DNA from: Castanea sativa
Taxonomy: Eukaryota; Streptophyta; Magnoliopsida; Fagales; Fagaceae
Reading direction: 5' to 3'
DNA: 64,000 bases
Assembly: GCF_040712315.1 (NCBI RefSeq)
Contig: NC_134016.1
Span: forward strand, 4,627,501 to 4,691,500
The first letter of the stretch is position 1, and every line of letters starts with the position of its first letter. Shown here one piece after another: positions 1-9,409 of this stretch. The translations under genes were made by a program, and so were the position numbers. Under the pieces are notes generated by a model. It saw only the letters and a program-made list of their open reading frames with translations, had not been told where the DNA came from and searched no databases.

Positions 1-319
1 AGTTAATATAAATTGATAAAATTAACTTTGGTTTGGTTAGTGTAAATAAATTTATTTATTTGATATTTAAATTTAAAAGGCCCATTTGAATTCATCGCCT
101 TAGGCCTCAGATTATATCAGGCCTGCCCTAGATAGTATCGTCGTGACTTTGTGTGTGTGCTCATATAGCATGTTTAAAGAGCAAGTAAAATAAACCAAGA
201 TATTATAATACATGATGTTAAAATCAACAATTCAAATGAGTTATGGATCCATCTTGCATTCTAATTAAGAAAAATGTTAATCCTTGTGAAAAGATGAGAA
301 ATTTGAAGTATAAACTCAC
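1..319 (-). other. Intron 1 (5' part) of the leftmost SAD copy, cut by the window edge
   Basis: This stretch is nearly identical to 8752-9072 and alignable to 49620-49944 and 28800-28993, which are the exon-1-proximal parts of SAD intron 1. It begins next to the GTGAGT donor of the exon at 320-441 (minus strand). Exons 2 and 3 of this gene should lie left of the window. Confidence 0.75.
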
Positions 320-441
320 TTAGTGTTGGAGAAGGGAGTGGAGGTCATAGAAAACTTTGGAGATATATGAGATCTCATTGATGGGAGAGCAAGTACTGAA
401 GGAAGGGAGTTAAAGTTGAAGGAGTTGAGTATTACAGCCAT
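320..441 (-). CDS. SAD: Stearoyl-ACP desaturase exon 1 (5' end of a gene leaving the window)
   Basis: The reverse complement opens with ATG (441 to 439) and reads 40 codons plus two bases, beginning MAVILNSFNF and ending in ..SMTSTPFSNT before a GTGAGT donor. Length (122 nt) and phase match the exon 1 of the complete copy at 28994-29115. It encodes the Ser-rich N-terminal chloroplast transit peptide; this family desaturates acyl-ACP in the plastid stroma. No stop or frameshift is seen. A conserved TATA run lies about 90 bases upstream. Whether the gene is functional cannot be judged because its catalytic exons 2 and 3 are off the left edge. Confidence 0.72.
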
Positions 442-525
442 GCCTTCTCACCTCTCTTCTAGCTCCAGAACACCAGACACTGAGATAAAGAGGAAACTTA
501 GTACTTAGTTGTTATGAAATTAAGA

Positions 526-534
526 ATATATATA
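526..534 (-). promoter_or_regulatory. TATA box of the leftmost SAD copy
   Basis: An AT run (TATATATA type) lies about 90 bases upstream of the ATG at 441. It is conserved in position at 9276-9284 and 29203-29215 upstream of the paralogous exons 1. The assignment rests on position and conservation. Confidence 0.5.
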
Positions 535-634
535 GAAATCAATGAGAGAGAAAAGGGTGTAGAATAAGAAGAAGAATAAGAAGACGTGGTGGAATGTGAA
601 AAGAGTTTAATGACTATTTTTTCTTTCTTATAAG

Positions 635-1347
635 CAATGGCGGTTTTAGAAATGTTTTCCATGGTGGTCATTAAGAAATTTAAATTATACAATCTTGCAA
701 GTTATATATCTTTCAAAATTTTAGTTAAATAAAATTTTACTTGGATTTTTCTTTTTGTTTGTAAAGGCCCAATATATTGTTTAAATGACCAAATTTTGAC
801 TACAAACTTAGTTGTAACCTAAGACTATAACTTTAACTAAACAAATTAGCATGACTATATATTTTGAAAATATAACCGTTGAATTGTATATTTTTTATAT
901 TCTTAAAACACATGTCAAGTTTCATGTCAATCAGATGTTATTTACTATTTAATTCATAAAGTTATTTTTTGCATATAATTTTAGACTACAAAAATTGAAA
1001 ATTAAAGATTTGATTGATGACATAATCTATTTATCTTTAATTTTCTTGAAGTTTTGCAAGCATGGAGGATTAAGAAAAAAAATGTAATCTAATTGTGAAA
1101 TTGTTAAAATTCATATCTAATAAAAAAAATATTGAGTAGAATTGTAACCTTATTCTACAACCAAGTTTGTTATTAAACTTTGTCCAAAGTTTAATAATAT
1201 TGAACCTAAAAAAATTTAGGGTGGTTACACATTTCTTTTAATGTAAAAGAATCATAAAATTTTTAAATTTTATATATAGTAATGATTTTCTTTTTCAGGC
1301 CAGGGTGGTCCTATGACCACCCTGACTCTAACTAGGAGCCGCTAGTG
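635..1347. mobile_element. Non-autonomous hAT-type element (713 bp) with 8-bp target duplication
   Basis: Compared with the paralogous stretch near 9376, this DNA is extra. It is bounded by cttataag (627-634) and cttttaag (1348-1355), an 8-bp target duplication with one mismatch; the unoccupied paralogue has cttttaag. The ends CAATGGCGG and CCGCTAGTG form short inverted repeats of hAT type. There is no coding capacity. A diverged relative lies at 30850-31440. Confidence 0.72.
790..1182. mobile_element. MITE nested in the hAT element (long-TIR family)
   Basis: The terminal inverted repeats align as CAAATTTTGACTACAAACTT on the left and CAAAGTTTAATAACAAACTT on the reverse complement of the right end. 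Relatives with the same body occur at 30960-31290, 42300-42681 and 51508-52036. There is no ORF. No target duplication could be fixed. Confidence 0.5.
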
Positions 1348-3040
1348 CTTTTAAGGGAGTTTAATGATTTAATGGAATTACATCACTGATATTTATAAGT
1401 ATGATGGCATGGCCACTGGTGTACTTTTAACTATTGAATTTATTTAAAATGAATGGTTTTAAAAAGGTATAGCTCTACGTAATTAAAGCTCTATATACAA
1501 AGATGGGTTGAAAATTTGGCATTTTAGCGTAGTACTAGCGTGCAATGTTATTCCTTGCAAAAGAAAAGTCCCCCATAATAATAAGTGTAATGCCGGCTAG
1601 TCTACAATATACAAGGTATGCTTAAGTACTAGAGTGTATTATTATGGGGGTCGAAACTAGGTTTTTTTTTTTTTTTTTCTTAAGGATGTCATACAATTAA
1701 GATAATTGACTTTAAAAAGTTTTTTTTTTAATTAAAAAAAAAGGTTACTGTAAAAAGTTCCATTATTTATTTTGGAAAACTCATTCCTTTCAGGTAGCCC
1801 AATCTTAGGTTTATTAAGATAAAAAGTAAAATCTATCTCAAAAAAAAAAAAAAAAAAAAACATTGATGGAACATTAATGTTTTCCAACGAACTTCCTATT
1901 CCACCGAACCTACACTAATTACATGGAATTATATTATTTAGGATAAAACTTAAGTATACCCCTTAGATGTAGTGTATTAGCTAGGTTCTCAATTTTTTTT
2001 AGAGTTATTGGGTTCTCAATTAAATTTAAACACCCGGTTACATTAATTAAAGTACATACAATAACATCATTTTTAAAAATAATCAAATTCAATGCAATTA
2101 TGTATATGAATAAAAACGACGAAGCTAATGTATTGCACCTAAAATATTGTGTCTAATTTTTACCATATAATTTATTCATTTCACTTCTACTAGTAATGAC
2201 CATTTTAAAGTCTATATTGTTAGGAGATTTTCCAGTTTATGTTTTATAATTTTTCTAAATGAAAAATGTCCATACAACCTCCTGGACTTAAAGGAAGTGG
2301 CCCATGGTACTCCCTTGAACTTTTATTTTAACCAATTTACTCCCATGAACTTTATACAATTGCCAAATTAACACCTTAGTTAGTCTCCTATTAAAACACA
2401 AACAAAATACACATGCATCTTGCGTGAACTTTAAACTGCCAAATTGCCAAGGGCTGAACCGTGTGAGAGGAAGAGAGACCTATGGTTCAATTGAGGGGTG
2501 TATGAGCATTTTTCCCATTTTCTAAGCCAAAATACATTTTACCCTCTAAAAAGATGAACTTTACTTCCTTAAATTTTGAGATTGCTTCTAAATCAACCAA
2601 CAATTTTTTAAATTTACAATTTACATCAACAAGTATTCTGAGATGTGACCCTTCAGAGTCTTTCAGATTTTTGCCACCAAACCCAATAAAAGAAAATAAC
2701 TCCATTTTTTTAGAAAAATTAGAAAAGAATATAAAGTTGAAACTCTCTTTATAAAACATTAAAAAAATTAATTATTTCTTAAAACATTAAAACTCAACTT
2801 AATTCTTTAACTAAAAACGTTGAAGAAATTTCGTTTTTTAAGTTATATTTATTTGATTATTTCTATTTTACTAAACAATTTTTTTTTCCCTGTTTCACCA
2901 AGTGTAAGAAATAAATCACTTTTTTTTTTCATTAAAAAAGTGAGTGAAAAAATGAGTAAATGGAATTAGGTGTTAGTTTTAGTCACCTTAAAAAGGTACA
3001 TGCATTAACTTTTAAAAGTTAAAAAAGTATTGAAATTCTT
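1348..3040. repeat. SAD-array 3' intergenic spacer, copy 1
   Basis: This gene-free stretch aligns almost throughout with 11844-13515 and in part with 29320-29700, 33863-34168 and 35660-37200. It is the spacer between one desaturase promoter and the next gene's 3' end. It contains homopolymer tracts (T near 1663-1679, A at 1840-1860). No conserved reading frame was found; the small ORFs at 2487-2759 lie in the spacer and are not preserved in paralogues. Confidence 0.65.
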
Positions 3041-3056
3041 ATGTTGCATATCTTAT

Positions 3057-3557
3057 CAATCCTAACCCAATCAAGTATTGAGTTGTCTTCTCAATTTGTT
3101 TCATGTCCACTTTTTTAGAAAGGAAAATGTACTTATTGAGAAGATCACCATACCTGTTTTCTTCTGCGCTCCATGCCCTAGCCCAAATTGCCCAAGGTGT
3201 GTCATCTACACCTGTTTCATCATGGAAATTTTCTGTGGAGTTAATTCGAGCTTGGTAAGTTGGAAGGGCATCTTTTGTGATCATATCACCAACTAAGGCA
3301 ACAAAGTACTCGTTGGGAATGTCTCTTGTTCTCTTCCTTAGTTCATTAACTTGCTCAATTAATCAATCTGAGGTAGGGTCTGGCAAAAAATCTTGTGGTT
3401 GCCAACATTCCTCAACAAGTTTTAGGAGAATTAGGACATTGTTTTTAGTCCAATCCTCCATAGATTTGAAAATTTCAACTGTCTTAGGTAGCATGGGACG
3501 GGCTTTGTTCACATTGAATTCACTAGGATGGACTAAACACTTTAAATTTCTGCTGCT
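3057..3557 (-). pseudogene. SAD pseudogene exon 2 (no exon 3)
   Basis: The minus strand encodes a desaturase exon 2, from the IFKSMEDW motif to [10 protein letters not shown]. The damage is visible. A 5-base insertion near the 5' end shifts the frame. GGA has become TGA at 3363-3365 in the TSDGFIEQ motif. The donor GTAAG has become ATAAG (base 3056). Two diiron positions are changed: TEEALPTY reads TKDALPTY (the Glu ligand becomes Lys) and EENRHGD reads EENRYGD (His becomes Tyr). Intron 2 stops after about 40 bases and joins the intergenic spacer, so exon 3 is deleted. It cannot make an enzyme. Confidence 0.9.
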
Positions 3558-4730
3558 CTAAATCTAAAAAGAGGGAAGCAATTAATGTTAGGATGTTGAA
3601 TCTAAATTGCAAAACATGGTCAAATTAAATACTTATGAAAACAACAGTTTGTTTATCTATATTAGTTTGGTACAAATTAATTTTAGCTTTTTGAAATTGT
3701 AATTGTTTAAAAAAACTGTACTTAGATAAAAAGAATTTTTTTTATAAAGAAAAAAAAGTTTATAAATGTTGTGTCACAAAAAAAAAAGGTGATTTTGAAC
3801 TACGATGCCAAGTGCATCCATCATTTATTAGTAGGGGGCTGATTTTGGGTTAGCCCAAAAGAGAAGGAACTCAAGTCCAAAACTCCTTCTAGACGTCCAA
3901 TAGAGGCTAACGGTACATAGCAAAGAAAATGGCTCAATGACGTAAATTCACTAGAGATAAAGTAGAATAAACAGTACTTTCAAAATTTGTTAGTGTTAAA
4001 CACAGCAAAATGAGGAAAAGCAAAGGAGATGATAAAATAAATAGAGAGCACTATTGTGCTACTGTCATAGGTAGCATGGGACAGGCTCTGTTCACATTGA
4101 ATTCACTGGGTAGCCCAATCCTCCATAGATTTGAAAATTTCAACTGTCTCAGGTAGCATGGGATGGGCTTTGTTCACATTGAATTCATTAGGATGGCCTA
4201 AACACTTTTTTGCTCCTCTAAATCTAAAAAAAGGGAAGCAATTGATGTTAGGAGGTTGAATCTAAAATGCAAAACATGGTCAAATTAACTACTTATGAAA
4301 ACAACAATTTGTTTAATTATGTATATCAGTTTGGTACAAATTAATTTTAGCTTTCTGAAATTGTAATTGTTTAAAAAAATTGTACTTAGATAAAAAGAAT
4401 TAAAAAAAAAAAAAAGAAGTTTAAAAATGTTGTATCATGAAAAAAAATGTGATTTTGAACTAAAATGCCAAAAGCATCCATCACTTATTAGTAGGGGGGT
4501 GATTTTGGGTGAGCCCAAATGAGAAAGGAACTCAAGTCCAAAACTCCTTCTAGACGTCCAATAGAGGCTAATGGTACATAGCAAAGAAAACGGCTCAATG
4601 ACATAAATTCACTAGAGGTAAAGTATATTAAACAATACTTTCAATATTTGTTAGTGTCAAATACAGCAAAATGAGGAAAGCAAAGGAGATGATAAAAGAA
4701 ATAGAGAGCATTATTGTGCTATTGCATGTA
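3450..4730. repeat. Direct tandem duplication (~659-bp period) of exon 2/intron 1
   Basis: The block from within exon 2 (3450) through intron 1 to about 4060 is repeated from about 4107 to 4730 with an offset near 659 bases. For example, the segment around 3861 recurs at about 4520. A short extra exon-2 piece (4065-4106) sits at the joint. Divergence is a few percent, with small indels in the poly-A runs. Confidence 0.75.
4107..4217 (-). pseudogene. SAD exon 2 5' fragment (tandem-duplicate copy)
   Basis: The minus strand keeps the acceptor (TTTAG at 4218-4222) and the first ~37 codons of exon 2, including the IFKSMEDW motif, before joining the duplicated piece at 4065-4106. It is a by-product of the 659-bp tandem duplication, with no downstream exon in register. 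Confidence 0.75.
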
Positions 4731-5771
4731 CAAAATACCCTTAAGGGCTTGAGTAATTATTGAGTACTCTCGGAGTACTAAAAATGCATACTCCCCCCCT
4801 CTCACATAATTATAGATTCTACTAATTATATTTATGGTAAGACCCACAATTCATGTGAGAGGTGAGAGTACGCATTTATAGAATTCCCGGAATATTTAAT
4901 AATTTTTCTAAGTGCTGTTATCTTAGATGGTCTTAAGTGATTGAGTAGAGTAAGTGTTTTGGGTAAGATGATTATTAATTGGGTTATTAATGCAATGCTT
5001 TGTAATACATTTGAGATGCTCCTAGGATCGATGAAAGGATGGCAGGCTTCAATTTTGTTTTTGCATTAGTACTAGGGTGGGCTGGATTAATCATAATTTA
5101 GATAAATATTTTGCTAACTTTGATGTTATGAACCCTTTTAGGCCAAAATGGTACTTAGAGAACCAAATAAATCTGCCAAAGCTCATTAGAAAGCATTAAA
5201 CAAAGTTGGCATACTTCTCATTGCTAAATGCGGTTAGGTAGAATTTTTAGTCACATAGAGAAACTTGTGAAGGTATTTCCCTTTGTGTGTAAATGGCTAT
5301 CACATTGGTTTATTCATGGTTGCTCAAATTATGCAAGTGTCACCGTCCCACTTTGGAAGCTTATATCTTGGACCGTGTTAGACCCAAAATAGACCTAATC
5401 TTTACCCTCCATACTATAGCCCTTTGCTTTCCCCCCATTAAAGTACTTGGGCTTCAGCCATGTGTAGGATGAAATAAGATATTACAAAACAAAGATAATT
5501 GGAACCAAGGGCTTGGGCTTTGCTTCTTATGGGCCTATCAGGTCCTTTAATTGGCATCAATATATCTTTCAAAATTTCTGAAGAATTAAGTAATCATACT
5601 GATAATAATATAATAAAAGTGATCATCATATTATTATAACTTTGTATGCACGCATGTATACTTTGACTAAAGAGCAAATGTAATAAATCATGATATTATA
5701 ATATGTGAAAATCAACCATTCAAATGATTTATTGATCAATCTTTCATTCTAATTGTAAAAAATGTTAATTG
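4218..5771 (-). other. SAD intron 1 remnant fused to the next copy's exon 2
   Basis: Intron-1 sequence matching 40409-42870 of the copy at 38620-43040. It ends at about 5770 just short of where exon 1 should be, and continues directly into the middle of another exon 2 (5772 onward). No gene lies within. It includes gene-free DNA with a short run of C near 4795. Confidence 0.65.
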
Positions 5772-6500
5772 TTGCTCAATAAATCTATCTGAAGTTGGAT
5801 CTGGCAAAAAGTCTTGTATTTGCCAATATTCCTCAACAGGTTTTAGGAGAGATAGGACACTATTTTTAGCCCAATCCTCCATAGATTTGAAAATTTCAAC
5901 CTTCTTATGTGGCACGAGATAGGTTTTGTTTGCTTCGAATTCACTACGATGGCCTAAACACTTTTCTACTACTCTAAATCCAACGAAGAAATTGAGAGAA
6001 ATAATTAATGTTAGAACGTTGAAGCTAAAGGTCAAATTAAATGCAATATGAAAGCATATATTTGTTTATGTATGTCAGTTCCGTAGCAATTACTTTTTAG
6101 CTTTATAAAAATGGAGTAAAAAAAAAAGCTGTAACTAGGTAAACAAATAAATAAAAGTCAATAAGAGTTGTATCGTATAAAAAATTTAAAAGAAATAAAG
6201 AGGTGATTTCGAACTGCAATGCCAATTGCATCCATCATTTATTAGTAAGGTATATAGATTAAACATCTTGTAGGGTTGATTTTGGGTGAGCCCAAGCAAA
6301 ATGGGAATGAGCCAACCAACACGGGTTGAAAAGAGAAGGGAATCAAATTCATAACTCATTCTAGACATCCAACAGAGGCTAATAGTACATGGAAAAGAAA
6401 GCCATCTTAAAGACACAAACTCACAGGAGGTAAAATAGATTATACAATACTTTCAATATCGATTAGTGTAAAAAAAAAAAAAAAAGATGAGAAAAGCAAT

Positions 6501-6523
6501 GGAGAGAGAGAGAGAGAGAGAGA
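6501..6523. repeat. (GA)n microsatellite
   Basis: About eleven GA units inside SAD intron 1. Confidence 0.9.
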
Positions 6524-7567
6524 ACTACTATGTCTTAAGTGTTTGATTAAAGTGTCTTAGGTAAGATGGGTATCATAAGGGTTATTAATGCAAGGCATTG
6601 TAATGAATTTGTGATGGTCATACACTACAAAAAGGATTTACTATTAACATCGAAACTTTTTGACAACTACAAAAAACCATGGGAAAAACTGGTTTTTTCG
6701 ACAACAAATCTCTTTCATCGAAAATGGCACTTAGAGAACTTAATAAATTGGCCAAAGCTTCAATTTTGTTTTTACTTAGGTATAAGAGTGCGCTGGTTTA
6801 ATCACAATTGGGGTAAAGTTTTTACTAACCTTGATTTGCTGAACCCTTCTAGGCCAAAATGGCACTTAGAGGATGTGATAAATTGGCCGAAGCTCATTAA
6901 AGAGTATTAAATGAAGGGGGAATGCTTCTCATGGCTAAATACGGTCTGGCAGAGCAACTAATGAACTATCTTTTTGTGTGTAAATTGTCAGCACTTGGGT
7001 TTATTCATAGGCCTTTAGATTTTTCATGTGTCACCAGTTGATTTTGCAAGTTTTGTATTTTGGGTCCATTTGAACCAACATATAACCAATTTTTAGCCTC
7101 CATACCGTACTCCTTTACTTTCCTCATTAAATAAAGCACATGACTTTGGGCTTTAGCCACAAAAAAAAAAAAAGTACATGAATTTGGTCATGTGTAGGAT
7201 AAAATAAGATATTACAAAACAAAGATAATTGGCCCCAAAGGCTTGGGCATTGCTTCGTGCGGGCCTATCGGGTCTTTAGCGAAAAAGGGCATCTACATAT
7301 CTTTTATAATTTCTAAATATTTAAGCAATCACACCAATTAAAAAAAAAAAAAAAAGAGTATCAGGGTCAGCCTAAAGCCCTAACTACCCTTTTGTAAAAA
7401 AGGTCTCACCCCAATTATAAAAAGGCCCAAATTTTATGATTATAGTTTTTTTTTTGTTTAATAATGATTGCACACTATTTTATTCATGATGAGTGAAGCT
7501 TAATATTACAACTTTTACTACATAAAACTTATAAATTAATATATCACCAATCATAAAAAATAAAATT

Positions 7568-8243
7568 TGTACGAGCCCTACCCTCCTGTCAAGCCCAATC
7601 GCCCTAGGGCCCATAAAGGTCAACTCTTATGGGAGCCCCGCGTTGATCACACATTGTAACGCACGTGCCGTCTGAGAGTTATGAGCTCAGATTACTCGAA
7701 GCAACCTGTGACGTGCTCCTGCCGAGCACGTAACATACGTGCGGGGCTAGTCCCAACGCCACTATCATTATCTCCTTCTCGCCACCAAACATCAACTTAG
7801 ACGAAACGGCATTGGACCTCCCTTCCATTGCCTAGGGAACGCCCCTGCCGAGAAACAAACCCAGCATTGGAGCCAGTTCCAATGCCACTCTCATTTCCTC
7901 CCACTCCCAACTAAACTCCCACTTATGGGTAATTGTATTGGACCCCTCCTTCCACCTACCAGGAGAACAATCATGACCGTTCCACTAAATTTGGCTATAA
8001 ATAGGTAGGGAAGACTCAGTTATGGTGGTTGGCAATTGGAGAGAGAAAAGACGAGAGAGAGAGAGAGCGATATCATTTCTCCCTAAGGAAGAGAGGGAAG
8101 AGATAGTAAGGAAAGGAAGGAGGCCCAGCATACAGGCCTGCCGAGCATAACACCACCCATGGTAGGAAATCCAAAAGCCCACTATACAAATAGATTGTGA
8201 GCCCAAATTCCTTCGAGGCCCAACAGCCTTATTTTGAAACGCA
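7568..8243. mobile_element. Solo-LTR-like insertion (676 bp)
   Basis: This GC-richer block starts TG and ends CA and is flanked on both sides by taaaatt (7561-7567 and 8244-8250). The paralogous stretch near 48771-48780 lacks it. It carries a TATAAATA box near 7995 followed by a GA-rich leader, as in the U3-R part of an LTR. The 7-base flank repeat is longer than the usual 5, so an 8-bp-duplicating DNA element is the alternative. There is no coding domain; a short ORF at 7985-8260 is not recognisable. Confidence 0.5.
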
Positions 8244-9275
8244 TAAAATTCAAACATCATTAATTAGGTTGTTGAAATTCATTATTCACATTCATTGCAA
8301 CATCAAATTGTGAACATTTTGTACTAAACTTTTTCGTAACTTTAGCATTTTCTTTTTCTCATATTCAACAAGACTCCAAAATACGAGACCAATAGAAACG
8401 TAACCTAACTGAAACCCTAAAATGTGAAGAAAAAAATATTGTAGATGTGTTACACAATCATTTTCCTTAATACCTTGAGATTTTATATTTTGTGAACCAA
8501 TATCCTACATGGTAAATAATCAACATTGGCCATCTAATCTTCCAAATAGTACACACCAAACAATCTCTATCTCTCTTAACACTAAATATAAATTTGAAAA
8601 TTAAACTACAACTTTACTTAATCTTGCATTGCCTTATATATAAGATAAACTAAACCTTTTTTGTAAAAAAAATAATAAGCCTTCATTTATTTTTGTTAAA
8701 TTTGATACCTCAACTATAATATTTAATTCTTTATATGAAAGTAATTAGATTAGCTAATATTAATTTGATATAATTAACTTTGGTTTGGTTAGCGTAAATA
8801 AATTTATTTATTTGATATTGAAATTTAAAAGGCCTCATTTGAATTCATTGTCTTAGGCCTCAGTTTATATCAAGCCTGCCCTAGATAGTATCATCGTGAC
8901 TTTGTGTGTGCGCTCATATAGCATGTTTAAAGAGCAAGTAAAATAAATCAAGATATTATAATACATGATGTGAAAATCAACAATTCAAATGAGTTATTGA
9001 TCCATCCTGCATTCTAATTAAGAAAAATGTTAATCCTTGTGAAAAGATGAGAAATTTGAAGTATAAACTCACTTAGTGTTGGAGAAGTGAGTGGAGGTCA
9101 TAGAAAACTTTGGAGATATACGAGATCTCATCGATGGGAGAGCAAGTACTGAAAGAAGGGAGTGAAAGTTGAAGGAGTTGAGTATTAAAGCCATGCCTTC
9201 TCTTTAACCTCTCTACTAGCTCCAGAACACCAGGTACTGAGATAAAGAGGGAACTTAGTTGTTATGAAATTAAGA

Positions 9276-9284
9276 ATATATATA
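9276..9284 (-). promoter_or_regulatory. TATA box of the SAD copy with exon 1 at 9073-9194
   Basis: TATATATA-type run about 85 bases upstream of the ATG at 9194. The flanking sequence is the same as around 526-534. Confidence 0.5.
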
Positions 9285-9409
9285 GAAATCAATGAGAGAT
9301 AAAGGGGGGTAGAAGAAGAAGAAGAAGAATAAGAAGATGTGGTGGACTGTGAAAAGAGTTTAATGACTATTTTTTCTTTCTTTTAAGGGAGTTTAATGAT
9401 TTAATGGAA

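Larger units (their letters stand above)
5772..9194 (-). pseudogene. SAD pseudogene: exon 1 plus half of exon 2
   Basis: Exon 1 (9073-9194) is intact, begins MALILNSFNF and has a GTGAGT donor. Exon 2 (5772-5973) keeps its acceptor and reads VVEKCLGH...DFLPDPTSDRFIEQ, then breaks. The reading frame runs on into intron-derived DNA and stops at 5736, so a spliced product would be roughly 120 residues with none of the iron ligands. The 3' half of exon 2, intron 2 and exon 3 are gone. Intron 1 (5974-9072) is long and holds the LTR-like insert at 7568-8243. The breakpoint shows that two tandem copies were joined by a deletion. Confidence 0.85.

Noticed and set aside
3078..3561. Plus-strand frames opposite desaturase exon 2 (also 27918-28323 and 39952-40450)
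   Set aside because: These are antisense shadows, kept open by the conserved exon on the other strand in several units.
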